Of a stretch of DNA of 64,000 bases, positions 1 through 9,784 are shown in pieces. The position numbers and the translations under genes are program-made. The stretch comes from Microvirga ossetica (lineage in GTDB: Bacteria > Pseudomonadota > Alphaproteobacteria > Rhizobiales > Beijerinckiaceae). Numbering within the stretch: position 1 is the stretch's first letter; the number at the start of each line of letters is the position of its first letter. The stretch is from NCBI RefSeq assembly GCF_002741015.1, contig NZ_CP016616.1:4001501-4065500 (forward strand), given 5' to 3'. The notes under the pieces are model-generated. The model was given only the letters and a program-made list of their open reading frames with translations, did not search any database and was not told where the DNA came from.

Positions 1-1
1 G

Positions 2-1009
2 GGATCCGGCAAGACGACGATCGTGAACGCCATAGGCGGTCTCGTGCGGCCGGATCACGGCCGCATCGTCGTGCAGGGGCGGGTGCTCGTCGACACGAAG
101 AAAGGCGTCTTCGTTCCCAAGCACCGGCGGCGCATCGGCTACGTGTTCCAGGAAGGACGCCTCTTCCCGCATCTCGACGTGCGCCAGAACCTGCTCTTCG
201 GCCGCTGGTTCACCCCGAGGGGGGAGCGGAAGACGGGTTTCGAGAATGTCGTGGAGCTTCTCGGCATCGGACACCTTCTCGAACGGCGACCGGCGACGTT
301 GTCGGGCGGCGAAAAGCAGCGCGTCGCCATCGGGCGCGCGCTTCTCGCCGATCCGCAGCTCCTGCTGATGGACGAGCCGCTGGCATCGCTCGACGATGCG
401 CGCAAAGCCGAGATCTTTCCCTATATCGAGCGGCTGCGCGACGAGGGCGGCGTGCCGATCGTTTTCGTCAGCCACTCCGTGCCCGAGATTGCGCGTCTTG
501 CGACATCGGTCGTCGTTCTGTCCGAGGGGAGGGTGGCGGCATCCGGTTCGGCCTCGGAGATTCTGCGGCATACGAACCTGTTCAGGCAGACCGGTCTCAC
601 CGAGGCCGGAGCGCTGATCGAGGCGCAGGTCCTGCGGCATGAGAACGGCTTCGGCCTTACCGTGCTTCAGGCCAGGGCAGGCACCCTGACCGTCCCGCTT
701 CTCGATCATGCCGTCGGCACGAGGATGCGCGTGCGCCTACGCGCCCGTGACATCATCCTGTCCCTGCACGAGCCCAAGGGCATGAGCGCGCTCAATGTGC
801 TGTCGGGAATTATTTCCTCGATCGAGGAATCCGAGGGGGCGAGCGTGGATGTCGAGCTCGATTGCGGCGGCGACGCTCTCGTTGCCCGCGTGACCCGGAA
901 GTCGGTGGCGGAGCTCGGCCTGAGGCCGGGCCTTCAGGTCCACGCCATCATCAAGAGCATCGCCTTCGATCCGGACGTCCTCGGCGGCGCAAAGCCTGAG
1001 AATATGTGA
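2..1009 (+). CDS. modC: Molybdate ABC transporter ATP-binding protein ModC (5' end missing)
   Basis: Energises molybdate uptake with ModA (binding protein) and ModB (permease), which should lie just upstream of the window. The reading frame is already open at base 2, where it encodes the Walker A residues GSGKTT, so only the first 30 or so residues are cut off. The Q-loop (FQE), the signature LSGGEKQRVAIGRAL and Walker B MDEPLASLD follow. The last ~70 residues form a TOBE (Mop-like) domain with the ALNVLSG motif that binds oxyanion in ModC proteins. Another oxyanion-type importer ATPase is possible, but the TOBE domain and the DEPLASLD box favour ModC. Confidence 0.88.
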   Translation, partial: GSGKTTIVNAIGGLVRPDHGRIVVQGRVLVDTKKGVFVPKHRRRIGYVFQEGRLFPHLDVRQNLLFGRWFTPRGERKTGFENVVELLGIGHLLERRPATLSGGEKQRVAIGRALLADPQLLLMDEPLASLDDARKAEIFPYIERLRDEGGVPIVFVSHSVPEIARLATSVVVLSEGRVAASGSASEILRHTNLFRQTGLTEAGALIEAQVLRHENGFGLTVLQARAGTLTVPLLDHAVGTRMRVRLRARDIILSLHEPKGMSALNVLSGIISSIEESEGASVDVELDCGGDALVARVTRKSVAELGLRPGLQVHAIIKSIAFDPDVLGGAKPENM

Positions 1010-1090
1010 CATTTCAGCCTTCGAGGTTGCACCGACGGCAGAGCCGTGTAGCCTCTCCCGCCATTATTCGACCTGCGAGAGACGAGGATC

Positions 1091-2356
1091 ATGAACGAAC
1101 AAGTCCGGAACCTGGCGGATGCCGCATCCCATGCCCAGCTTCTCGACCGCCTGGCGGAAGTCGCCGTTCGCGTCGGGCTTGGGCTGAAGCCCGGCCAGGA
1201 ACTGGTCGTGACCGCGCCGCTCGACGCCGTCGCCCTGGTCCGGCGCATCACGGAGCATGCCTACACAGCCGGCGCTTCCCTCGTGACCACAATCTTCTCG
1301 GATGAGGAAAGCACGCTCATGCGCTACCGCCATGGGCGCGACGAGGGCTTCGATACGGCGCCGGCCTGGCTCTACGAGGGCATGGCGGAGGCCTACAAGA
1401 AGGGCGCCGCCCGGCTCGCCATCGTCGGCGAGGATCCCTCGCTCCTCGCCAAGGAGGATCCGGACAAGGTCTCCCGCGCCAACCGGGCGCGCTCCAAGGC
1501 CTATATGCCGGCTCTCAACATGATCGCGGGCTTCGACATCAACTGGACCATCGTCTCCGCCGCCACGCCATCCTGGGCCAAGACCGTGTTTCCTGACGAT
1601 CCGGAGGCAGTGGCCGTCGCCAAGCTGTGGCAGGCGATCTTCTCGGCCTCGCGCGTCGATACGCCTGACCCGATCGCCGCCTGGGAGACGCACAATGCGG
1701 CGCTCCAGGCGCGCACGCGCCTGCTGAACGGCAAGAACTATGCGGCGCTCCACTTCCGCGGTCCCGGCACGGATCTGCGCGTCGGCCTCGCGGATGATCA
1801 CGAATGGAACGGCGGCTCGACCGCGGCGAAGAACGGCATCGTCTGCAACGCCAACATTCCGACCGAGGAAGTCTTCACCACGCCGCACAAGGACCGGGTC
1901 GACGGCACCGTCACCAGCACCAAGCCGCTCTCCTATAACGGCACGCTGATCCAGGACATCCAGGTCAGGTTCGAAGGCGGGCGCATCGTCGAGAGCAAGG
2001 CGCGCACCGGCGAGGCCGTGCTCAACAAGGTGCTCGATACCGACGAGGGCGCGCGCCGCCTCGGCGAGGTAGCCCTGGTGCCGTATTCCTCGCCCATTTC
2101 GCAGAGCGGCCTTCTCTTCTTCAACACCCTGTTCGACGAGAACGCCTCCAGCCACATCGCGCTCGGCCAGGCCTACAGCAAGTGCATCCACGGAGGCGGC
2201 TCCATGAGCGAGGACGAGCTTGCCTCCCGCGGATCGAACAAGAGCCTGATCCATATCGACTGGATGATCGGCTCCGACCGGGTGGATGTGGATGGTATCA
2301 CACAGGACGGCAGGTGCGAGCCGCTCATGCGCGGCGGCGAATGGGTAACTGGGTAA
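1091..2356 (+). CDS. Aminopeptidase, peptidase family M29
   Basis: A 421-residue cytoplasmic metallo-aminopeptidase of the AmpS/PepS (thermophilic aminopeptidase) family, which removes N-terminal residues from short peptides with a two-metal centre. The family motif NIPTEEVFTTPH contains the first metal-ligand glutamate, and the C-terminal third has the expected metal-binding stretches (HIALGQAYSKC, HIDWMIGS). Length is normal for M29. It lies about 170 bases upstream of a peptide ABC operon on the same strand, so it may process the imported peptides, although it probably has its own promoter. Start ATG is 81 bases after modC; GAGAGACGAGG supplies a ribosome binding site. Confidence 0.9.
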   Translation: MNEQVRNLADAASHAQLLDRLAEVAVRVGLGLKPGQELVVTAPLDAVALVRRITEHAYTAGASLVTTIFSDEESTLMRYRHGRDEGFDTAPAWLYEGMAEAYKKGAARLAIVGEDPSLLAKEDPDKVSRANRARSKAYMPALNMIAGFDINWTIVSAATPSWAKTVFPDDPEAVAVAKLWQAIFSASRVDTPDPIAAWETHNAALQARTRLLNGKNYAALHFRGPGTDLRVGLADDHEWNGGSTAAKNGIVCNANIPTEEVFTTPHKDRVDGTVTSTKPLSYNGTLIQDIQVRFEGGRIVESKARTGEAVLNKVLDTDEGARRLGEVALVPYSSPISQSGLLFFNTLFDENASSHIALGQAYSKCIHGGGSMSEDELASRGSNKSLIHIDWMIGSDRVDVDGITQDGRCEPLMRGGEWVTG

Positions 2357-2475
2357 CAAAAAGACTCGCACTTTTCGTCGCGCCGGATCTATGATCCCCG
2401 CGACTGCCTGATCTTATGCAATCGGTGCTTGACGTAGCGGCATCGTGGCTGTGATGGATAACAGGTATCAAAGAG

Positions 2476-2506
2476 GTACCGATCCGAGATTTCGTCGGAC
2501 CGGTAC
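2476..2506 (+). promoter_or_regulatory. Inverted repeat in the leader of the peptide ABC operon
   Basis: GTACCG at 2476 and CCGA at 2484 pair with TCGG at 2495 and CGGTAC at 2501, giving a symmetric two-part inverted repeat that ends 20 bases before the ATPase start codon. It could be an operator for a dimeric regulator or an mRNA hairpin. Nothing else is recognisable in the 170-base gap. Confidence 0.35.
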
Positions 2507-2526
2507 ATCCTCAAGAGCGTGAATGG

Positions 2527-4401
<1,875 letters not shown>

Positions 4402-4431
4402 GAAACGACTTTTCCAGAGGGAGACGATAAG

Positions 4432-5958
4432 ATGAAGTTCTCTACCACCATCAAAGCGCTCGGCCTTACGGCCGCTGTCGCATTGACACCATTGATGGCG
4501 TCCGGGGCTCAAGCGGCCGGGACGATCACGGTCGCAACGACCATCGATCCCGGAAGCTGGGACCCCATCGATAGCTTCCTGGTGCCGTGGGCATCTGCCG
4601 CCAACAACATCTACGACGGCCTGATCTCGCGCGGTCCGGACATGAAGCTCCAGCCGGCTTTGGCCACCTCCTGGGATTTCCTCGACGACAACAGCCGCAT
4701 CCGCTTCAAGCTGCGCCAGAACGTGAAGTTCCATAACGGCGAACCCTTCAACGCGGCAGCCGTGAAGTTCACATTCGACCGCCTGCTCGGCGACGAAGGC
4801 AAGAAGGGGCCGCAGCAATCGAACTACACCTCGATCTCCAAGGTGGAGATCGTTGACGATTACACGGTCGACTTCGTCATGAAGCAGGCGGATCCCGTGC
4901 TGCTGACGAAGCTTGCCGGCTATGGCGGCATGATCGTGCCGCCAAAATACATCCAGGAGAAGGGCGACGCCCACTTCAACATGAATCCGGTCGGCACCGG
5001 GCCGTTCAAGTTCGTCGAGTACACGCCGAAGGTGAACCTCGTGCTTGAAGCATATGCTGATCACTGGGCCGGCGCGCCGAAGGTCGACAAGGTCGTGACC
5101 CGCTTCATTCCTGAGGCCAACACCCAGGTGGCCGAGCTCCAGGCGGGCCGCATCGATATCGCGACCCTCATCCCCTTCGGCCTTGCGCCGACCGTCGAGA
5201 AGAGCCCGAACCTCACTCTCGTCAGCATCACCGGCCCGACTGTCGTTGCGCTGCGCCTCAACACCAAGGAAGGCATCACCAAGGATGTGAATGTCCGCAA
5301 GGCGCTCATCATGGGCGTCGACCGTGACGCAATCATCAAGGCGGTGCTGCTCGGCCACGGCAAGCCGATTGCGAGCTTCCAGTCCGACCTGTCCTTCGGC
5401 TACGATAAGAACCTGAAGCCGCTGCCTTTCGACCTCGCCAAGGCGAAGCAGATGCTTCAAGAGGCGAAGATTCCGGCCGGCGCTCCGGTCCGCATCGATT
5501 TCCGCGGCAACGATGCGACCTTCCGTGAGGTGGCGCAGGCCGCGGCCGGCTATTTCCAGGCACTCGGCCTCAAGCCGTCGATTCAGCCGCACGAGCCTCC
5601 GGTTCTCCTCAACGACATCATCCCGAACGGCAAGACCGGCGAGGCCTGGCATAATTCCTGGGGTGGATGGACCTTCGACTACGACAACACGGCCTACCTG
5701 ATGTACCATTCGGGCGAGAAGTGGAACCCGTATGACAACGACCCCAAGCTCAACGCCCTGCTCGAGAAGCAGCGCACGATCTATGACGTGAAGGAACGCG
5801 AGAAGGTTCTTCAGGAAGTCGCGCGCTATGTGGCGGATCAGGCGCTCGAGATCCCGCTCTATAACGAGAATACCGTTTTGGGCGTCAGCAAGCGGCTGAA
5901 GAACTTCGTGCCGCCGGCGGACCGGCGTTTCCGCTTCAACGATGTGACGGTTGAATAA
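4432..5958 (+). CDS. ABC transporter substrate-binding protein, family 5 (peptide type)
   Basis: A 508-residue periplasmic binding protein of the DppA/OppA/GsiB class. A Sec signal peptide is clear (MKFSTTIKALG, hydrophobic core, cleavage near ASGAQAA). The mature protein has the family hallmarks: a TIDPGSWDP start, LATSWDF, FKLRQNVKFHNGEPFNA (the family-5 signature) and GTGPFKF. It delivers substrate to the two permeases encoded next. GAGGGAGACGATAAG precedes the ATG. A strong hairpin lies between this gene and the permeases, which would allow this component to be made in excess. Confidence 0.93.
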   Translation: MKFSTTIKALGLTAAVALTPLMASGAQAAGTITVATTIDPGSWDPIDSFLVPWASAANNIYDGLISRGPDMKLQPALATSWDFLDDNSRIRFKLRQNVKFHNGEPFNAAAVKFTFDRLLGDEGKKGPQQSNYTSISKVEIVDDYTVDFVMKQADPVLLTKLAGYGGMIVPPKYIQEKGDAHFNMNPVGTGPFKFVEYTPKVNLVLEAYADHWAGAPKVDKVVTRFIPEANTQVAELQAGRIDIATLIPFGLAPTVEKSPNLTLVSITGPTVVALRLNTKEGITKDVNVRKALIMGVDRDAIIKAVLLGHGKPIASFQSDLSFGYDKNLKPLPFDLAKAKQMLQEAKIPAGAPVRIDFRGNDATFREVAQAAAGYFQALGLKPSIQPHEPPVLLNDIIPNGKTGEAWHNSWGGWTFDYDNTAYLMYHSGEKWNPYDNDPKLNALLEKQRTIYDVKEREKVLQEVARYVADQALEIPLYNENTVLGVSKRLKNFVPPADRRFRFNDVTVE

Positions 5959-5981
5959 CCCCAATTACATCCGCAATCGAG

Positions 5982-6007
5982 AAGGCGCCACGCCAGTGGC
6001 GCCTTTT
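5982..6007 (+). terminator. Strong hairpin between binding-protein and permease genes
   Basis: AAGGCGCCAC at 5982 and GTGGCGCCTT at 5996 form a perfect 10-bp stem with a 4-base GCCA loop, followed only by TTCC. With so short a T-run it is likely a partial terminator or a 3'-end stabiliser of the binding-protein mRNA rather than a complete stop, because the permease genes follow with no obvious new promoter. Confidence 0.7.
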
Positions 6008-6029
6008 CCAAGAGCAAGAAGGAACCCCC

Positions 6030-6953
6030 GTGGCGGGATTTATTCTCAAGAGATTGCTGCAGGCCGTTTTCGTGATCCTTGCCGTGACCCTGATCGTGGC
6101 CTTTGCGATCAGGCTGTCCGGCGATCCCGCCGTGATGCTGGTGGGCGGTGCCGGGAGCGTCACCGAGCAGGACCTGCAGAACATCCGGCAGTCGCTCGGT
6201 CTCGAAAGGCCCTTCTACGTTCAGTATCTGAGTTTTCTCAAAGGTATCGTCACCGGCGATTTCGGCAAGAGCTTCATGGGCGGGACCCCTGTCTCCCTGC
6301 TCATCGCCAACGCGCTGCCGGCAACGCTGCTGCTAGCCTTCGCTTCGCTCATCACATCGATCATCCTCTCCGTTCCTCTCGGCATTTACGCAGCCGTTAA
6401 CCGCGGCCGCTGGCCGGATCAGGCGATCCGCATCCTGTCACTCGTCGGCCTGTCCTTCCCGAATTTCTGGCTCGCCATCATGATGGTGCTCTTGTTCTCC
6501 ATCGTGCTCGGCGTGCTGCCGCCGAGCGGCATGGAGGGGCCCGAGAGCTTCGTCATGCCGGCGCTCACCATGGCGATCATCCTCACCGCCACGAATGTGC
6601 GCCTCGTGCGCACCTCCATGCTGGAGACGCTCTCGCAGCAATACATCATGGTCGCGCGCTCGAAGGGCCTGCGCGACCGCGTCGTGCTCTATAAACATGC
6701 CCTGCGCAACTCGGCGATTCCGCTCGTCACCTATATCGGCCTGCAGTTCGGCGGCCTGATCGGCGGCATCGTCATCATCGAGCGGGTGTTCAACTGGCCC
6801 GGCATGGGCACGCTCGCCTTCGACGCCATCTCGAACCGCGATTATCCGGTGCTCCAGGGCACGATCACGGTGCTGGCGCTTTTCATCGTTCTCATCAACC
6901 TCCTGGTCGATATCGCCTATGGGCTGATCGACCCGCGCATCCGGACGGAGTGA
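6030..6953 (+). CDS. Peptide ABC transporter permease (DppB/GsiC type)
   Basis: A 307-residue inner-membrane permease with the BPD_transp_1 domain. Six membrane spans are visible; the first (residues 8-30) is followed by the periplasmic loop typical of DppB proteins (VTEQDLQNIRQSLGLERPFYVQ). The EAA coupling loop, which contacts the ATPase, is YIMVARSKGLRDRVVLYKHALRN. Start is GTG at 6030, giving the MAGFILKRLLQ N-terminus typical of the family. It pairs with the DppC-type permease encoded five bases downstream. Confidence 0.93.
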   Translation: MAGFILKRLLQAVFVILAVTLIVAFAIRLSGDPAVMLVGGAGSVTEQDLQNIRQSLGLERPFYVQYLSFLKGIVTGDFGKSFMGGTPVSLLIANALPATLLLAFASLITSIILSVPLGIYAAVNRGRWPDQAIRILSLVGLSFPNFWLAIMMVLLFSIVLGVLPPSGMEGPESFVMPALTMAIILTATNVRLVRTSMLETLSQQYIMVARSKGLRDRVVLYKHALRNSAIPLVTYIGLQFGGLIGGIVIIERVFNWPGMGTLAFDAISNRDYPVLQGTITVLALFIVLINLLVDIAYGLIDPRIRTE

Positions 6954-6957
6954 GCCC

Positions 6958-7815
6958 ATGGCTGCCGCTCAGGCTCTCGCGTCGGCGCGCCGGCACTTCA
7001 GGTCCCTCGAGCTTGTCCTCGGTGTTCTGCTCACCGGCGGCATGGGATTGGCCGTGCTTTTCTCCGGCTTCCTCTTTCCCGATGGCGGCGAGAGCATGGA
7101 CCTCATGGCCCGCCTCACGCCACCATTCCAGGATCTCGCCCATCCCCTCGGCACGGATCCGCTCGGCCGCGACGTGCTGGCGCGGGTGATTGTCGGCGGC
7201 AAGATTTCGCTCACTGTCGGTATTTTCTCGGTGCTGGGAGCGGTGACTGTCGGAACGCTCGTTGGGCTGATCGCCGGCTATTACCGCGGCATCGCCGAAA
7301 TCCTGCTGATGCGCTTTGCCGACATCCAGCTCGCGCTTCCCTTCATCCTCGTCGCCATCATGTTCCTCGCCATTCTCGGCACCGGCATCGACAAGGTGAT
7401 CTTCTTCATGATCGTCGCGCAATGGGTGCAATACGCACGCCTCGTACGCGGCTCCGTGCTGTCCCTGCGCGACCGGGAATTCATTCTGTCCGCCCGCGCC
7501 ATCGGCGTCGGCAACGGGCGCATCATCTTCACCCATATCCTGCCCAACGTTCTCGGTCCCATCGTCATCCTGATGACGCTGCAGGTGGCCAACAACATCC
7601 TTCTCGAAAGCAGCCTCACCTTCCTCGGGCTCGGCGTCGATCCGCTCATCCCGAGCTGGGGCGGCATGCTCGCCGACGGGCGCACCTATCTCCAGACTGC
7701 GTGGTGGGTCAGCGTTTTCCCGGGGCTTGCGATCATGTTCACCGTGCTCGGCCTGAACCTTCTCGGCGACTGGCTGCGCGACCTTCTCGATCCGACAGGA
7801 CAGACTTCACGATGA
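6958..7815 (+). CDS. Peptide ABC transporter permease (DppC/GsiD type)
   Basis: A 285-residue second permease subunit with a cytoplasmic N-terminus, a first membrane span near residues 20-40, and the hallmark GTDPLGRDVLARVIVGG that starts the transport domain in DppC proteins. The EAA loop is FILSARAIGVGNGRIIFTHILPN. It forms the heterodimeric channel with the preceding gene product. Its stop codon overlaps the next gene's start (ATGA), indicating translational coupling to the peptidase. Confidence 0.93.
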   Translation: MAAAQALASARRHFRSLELVLGVLLTGGMGLAVLFSGFLFPDGGESMDLMARLTPPFQDLAHPLGTDPLGRDVLARVIVGGKISLTVGIFSVLGAVTVGTLVGLIAGYYRGIAEILLMRFADIQLALPFILVAIMFLAILGTGIDKVIFFMIVAQWVQYARLVRGSVLSLRDREFILSARAIGVGNGRIIFTHILPNVLGPIVILMTLQVANNILLESSLTFLGLGVDPLIPSWGGMLADGRTYLQTAWWVSVFPGLAIMFTVLGLNLLGDWLRDLLDPTGQTSR

Positions 7816-9560
7816 CGATCTTGCTCGACGCGCGCATCCCGCGCACTCTCGACACCCTCGTGCGCGACTGGGCGGGCGGCGACCATCGCGGCATCACGCT
7901 TGAGGCCTGGCTGTTCGAAGACGAGACTGCGCGTCGCAGAGCCGAGCAGGTCTTCGCCGCGTCAGGCATCCATGCGCGGCTTCGCAGCGCCTACAAGCCG
8001 CTCGTTCATGCGTTTCTGGAAGAGTTCGATACCGTCGGGCTGGCGCGCGTGAGCGTGCGCTACCCGGTGCATGAAGAGGCCGATCGCCTGCGCTTCCTCT
8101 CGGAGACCTATCCGCTTGCCGCGCTGCTCGACGGCGTCGAGATGCATTTCGAGCCTGGCGCGGCGGACATGACTTATCGCGTCACGCTCGAATACGGCAA
8201 TGGCCGGGTGGCGGAGCACGAGGTCTTCGCGCCGAACCGTCTGCGCACCAACCATCTCGATCAGGTCGATCTCACGCCGACCGGATGGCTAAAGGTGACG
8301 GGCCGCACCGATGTCGGCTCCGATCTCGACGGGCCGCTCGAGACGGAGAACGAGCAGGTCTTTCACGAGGTCATGAATGCGGTCGCCGCGCATGGCTGGC
8401 CCGAGAGCGAACCCTATGCGGAAACGCTCACCATCGACGTGACGATCCCCGGGATCGAGCGCGCGCTCGATTACGGCGACGAGGTCATGAGCACGCGCGA
8501 GGCGCTGCACGAGGATTTCTATTTCTCGCTGCTCGAATTCTTCAAGCGCCGGTCCGGCCGTCCGCCCGAAGATCGCAGCGTGCAGCCGGGCCAGATCGTG
8601 CCCGATATCCGCGTCGGCGAGGGCGATGCGCATGTGCGCGTGGCCCTGCGCCCGTTCGGCGTGCCGACGGATCCGCTACGGCCGGAACAGGACATCGAGA
8701 CGGCCGATGCCGCGCCCGGTCTTGCGCAGATCCAGCGCGAGCTCGCCGCTCTTCCCGGCGAAACCTTCGAGGGCATCTCCCGCGAAGGACGCCCCGTGCG
8801 CGGCATCTACCGGCCGGGATCGCGCCCAGCGGTTCTCGTCACCGGCGGCCAGCATGCCAACGAGACCTCGGCTCCCCTCGGCACCTTGCGAGCCGTGCGC
8901 CGGCTGCTGGCCAATCCGGAGGCCAACATCGCCTATATTCCCGTCGAGAACCCGGACGGCTATGCCCTGCACGGGCGGCTCTGCGAGGGCAATCCGCGTC
9001 ATATGCATCATGCCGCGCGCTACACCTCCCTCGGCAGCGATCTGGAATACGGCCGCAACGAACCTCTCTATGAGATCGGTGCGCGCAACCAGGCTCTGGC
9101 GAGGTCGGGCGCGCAGCTGCATCTCAACCTGCACGGCTATCCGGCGCATGAATGGACGCGGCCTTTCACGGGCTACCTGCCGCGCGGCTTCGAGCTCTGG
9201 ACGATCCCGAAGGGCTTCTTTCTCATCATCCGCCATCATCCCTCCTGGGCCGAGACGGCGCGGACCCTGATCGAAGCCGTGACGAAAGGCCTCTCGGCCG
9301 TGCCGGGCCTCGCGGAGTTCAATCGCCGCCAGATCGAGATCTGCTCGATCCATTCCGGCGGCACGCCCTATGAGATCATCAACGACGTTCCCTGCCTGCT
9401 GACGCCAGACGAGCGCCATCCGACGCCGCTCACGCTGATCACGGAATTCCCGGACGAGACGATCTACGGCGACGCCTACCGCTTCGCCCATACCGTCCAG
9501 ATGGCGACCGTCATCGCCGCCGAGGAGGCCTTTGCATCGATCATGGCGCAGGTGGCATAG
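7812..9560 (+). CDS. M14-family zinc carboxypeptidase with a long N-terminal extension
   Basis: A 582-residue protein. The C-terminal part (about 310-580) is an M14 zinc carboxypeptidase: zinc ligands H348 and E351 in GGQHANE, third ligand H441 in HLNLHGYP, and the catalytic glutamate E545 in ITEFPDE. The first ~300 residues show no domain I recognise and no signal peptide, so the enzyme is probably cytoplasmic. The frame is open further upstream, but the ATG at 7812 overlapping the permease stop (ATGA) is the natural start. As last gene of the peptide-uptake operon it probably trims the imported substrate, which may be a modified or murein-derived peptide. Confidence 0.85.
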   Translation: MTILLDARIPRTLDTLVRDWAGGDHRGITLEAWLFEDETARRRAEQVFAASGIHARLRSAYKPLVHAFLEEFDTVGLARVSVRYPVHEEADRLRFLSETYPLAALLDGVEMHFEPGAADMTYRVTLEYGNGRVAEHEVFAPNRLRTNHLDQVDLTPTGWLKVTGRTDVGSDLDGPLETENEQVFHEVMNAVAAHGWPESEPYAETLTIDVTIPGIERALDYGDEVMSTREALHEDFYFSLLEFFKRRSGRPPEDRSVQPGQIVPDIRVGEGDAHVRVALRPFGVPTDPLRPEQDIETADAAPGLAQIQRELAALPGETFEGISREGRPVRGIYRPGSRPAVLVTGGQHANETSAPLGTLRAVRRLLANPEANIAYIPVENPDGYALHGRLCEGNPRHMHHAARYTSLGSDLEYGRNEPLYEIGARNQALARSGAQLHLNLHGYPAHEWTRPFTGYLPRGFELWTIPKGFFLIIRHHPSWAETARTLIEAVTKGLSAVPGLAEFNRRQIEICSIHSGGTPYEIINDVPCLLTPDERHPTPLTLITEFPDETIYGDAYRFAHTVQMATVIAAEEAFASIMAQVA

Positions 9561-9784
9561 CGCGTACCGGGAAGAGATGACGTCGGGTTAGCGTGAAGCC
9601 GTCCCGCCCGCGATCAAGCCGGCTTTCCAGGGTGGATCGGAAGGCCGTCGGACTGCTGAAACGCAAGGAATCCTTAACCTCTATCCCTCCTTTCACCCTT
9701 GCGGATGCGTTCAAGAACGTTATATCGATAGAGTCATTCAATGATGCCTAGGCGTCGAAAGGCCATCATCGCAGGGGCGTTCTC
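9561..9784. other. Intergenic region without a recognised element
   Basis: A 224-base gap between the peptidase and glycosidase genes. No convincing ORF, promoter match or terminator is seen. CAGGGGCG just before 9785 may act as the ribosome binding site of the next gene. Confidence 0.5.
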
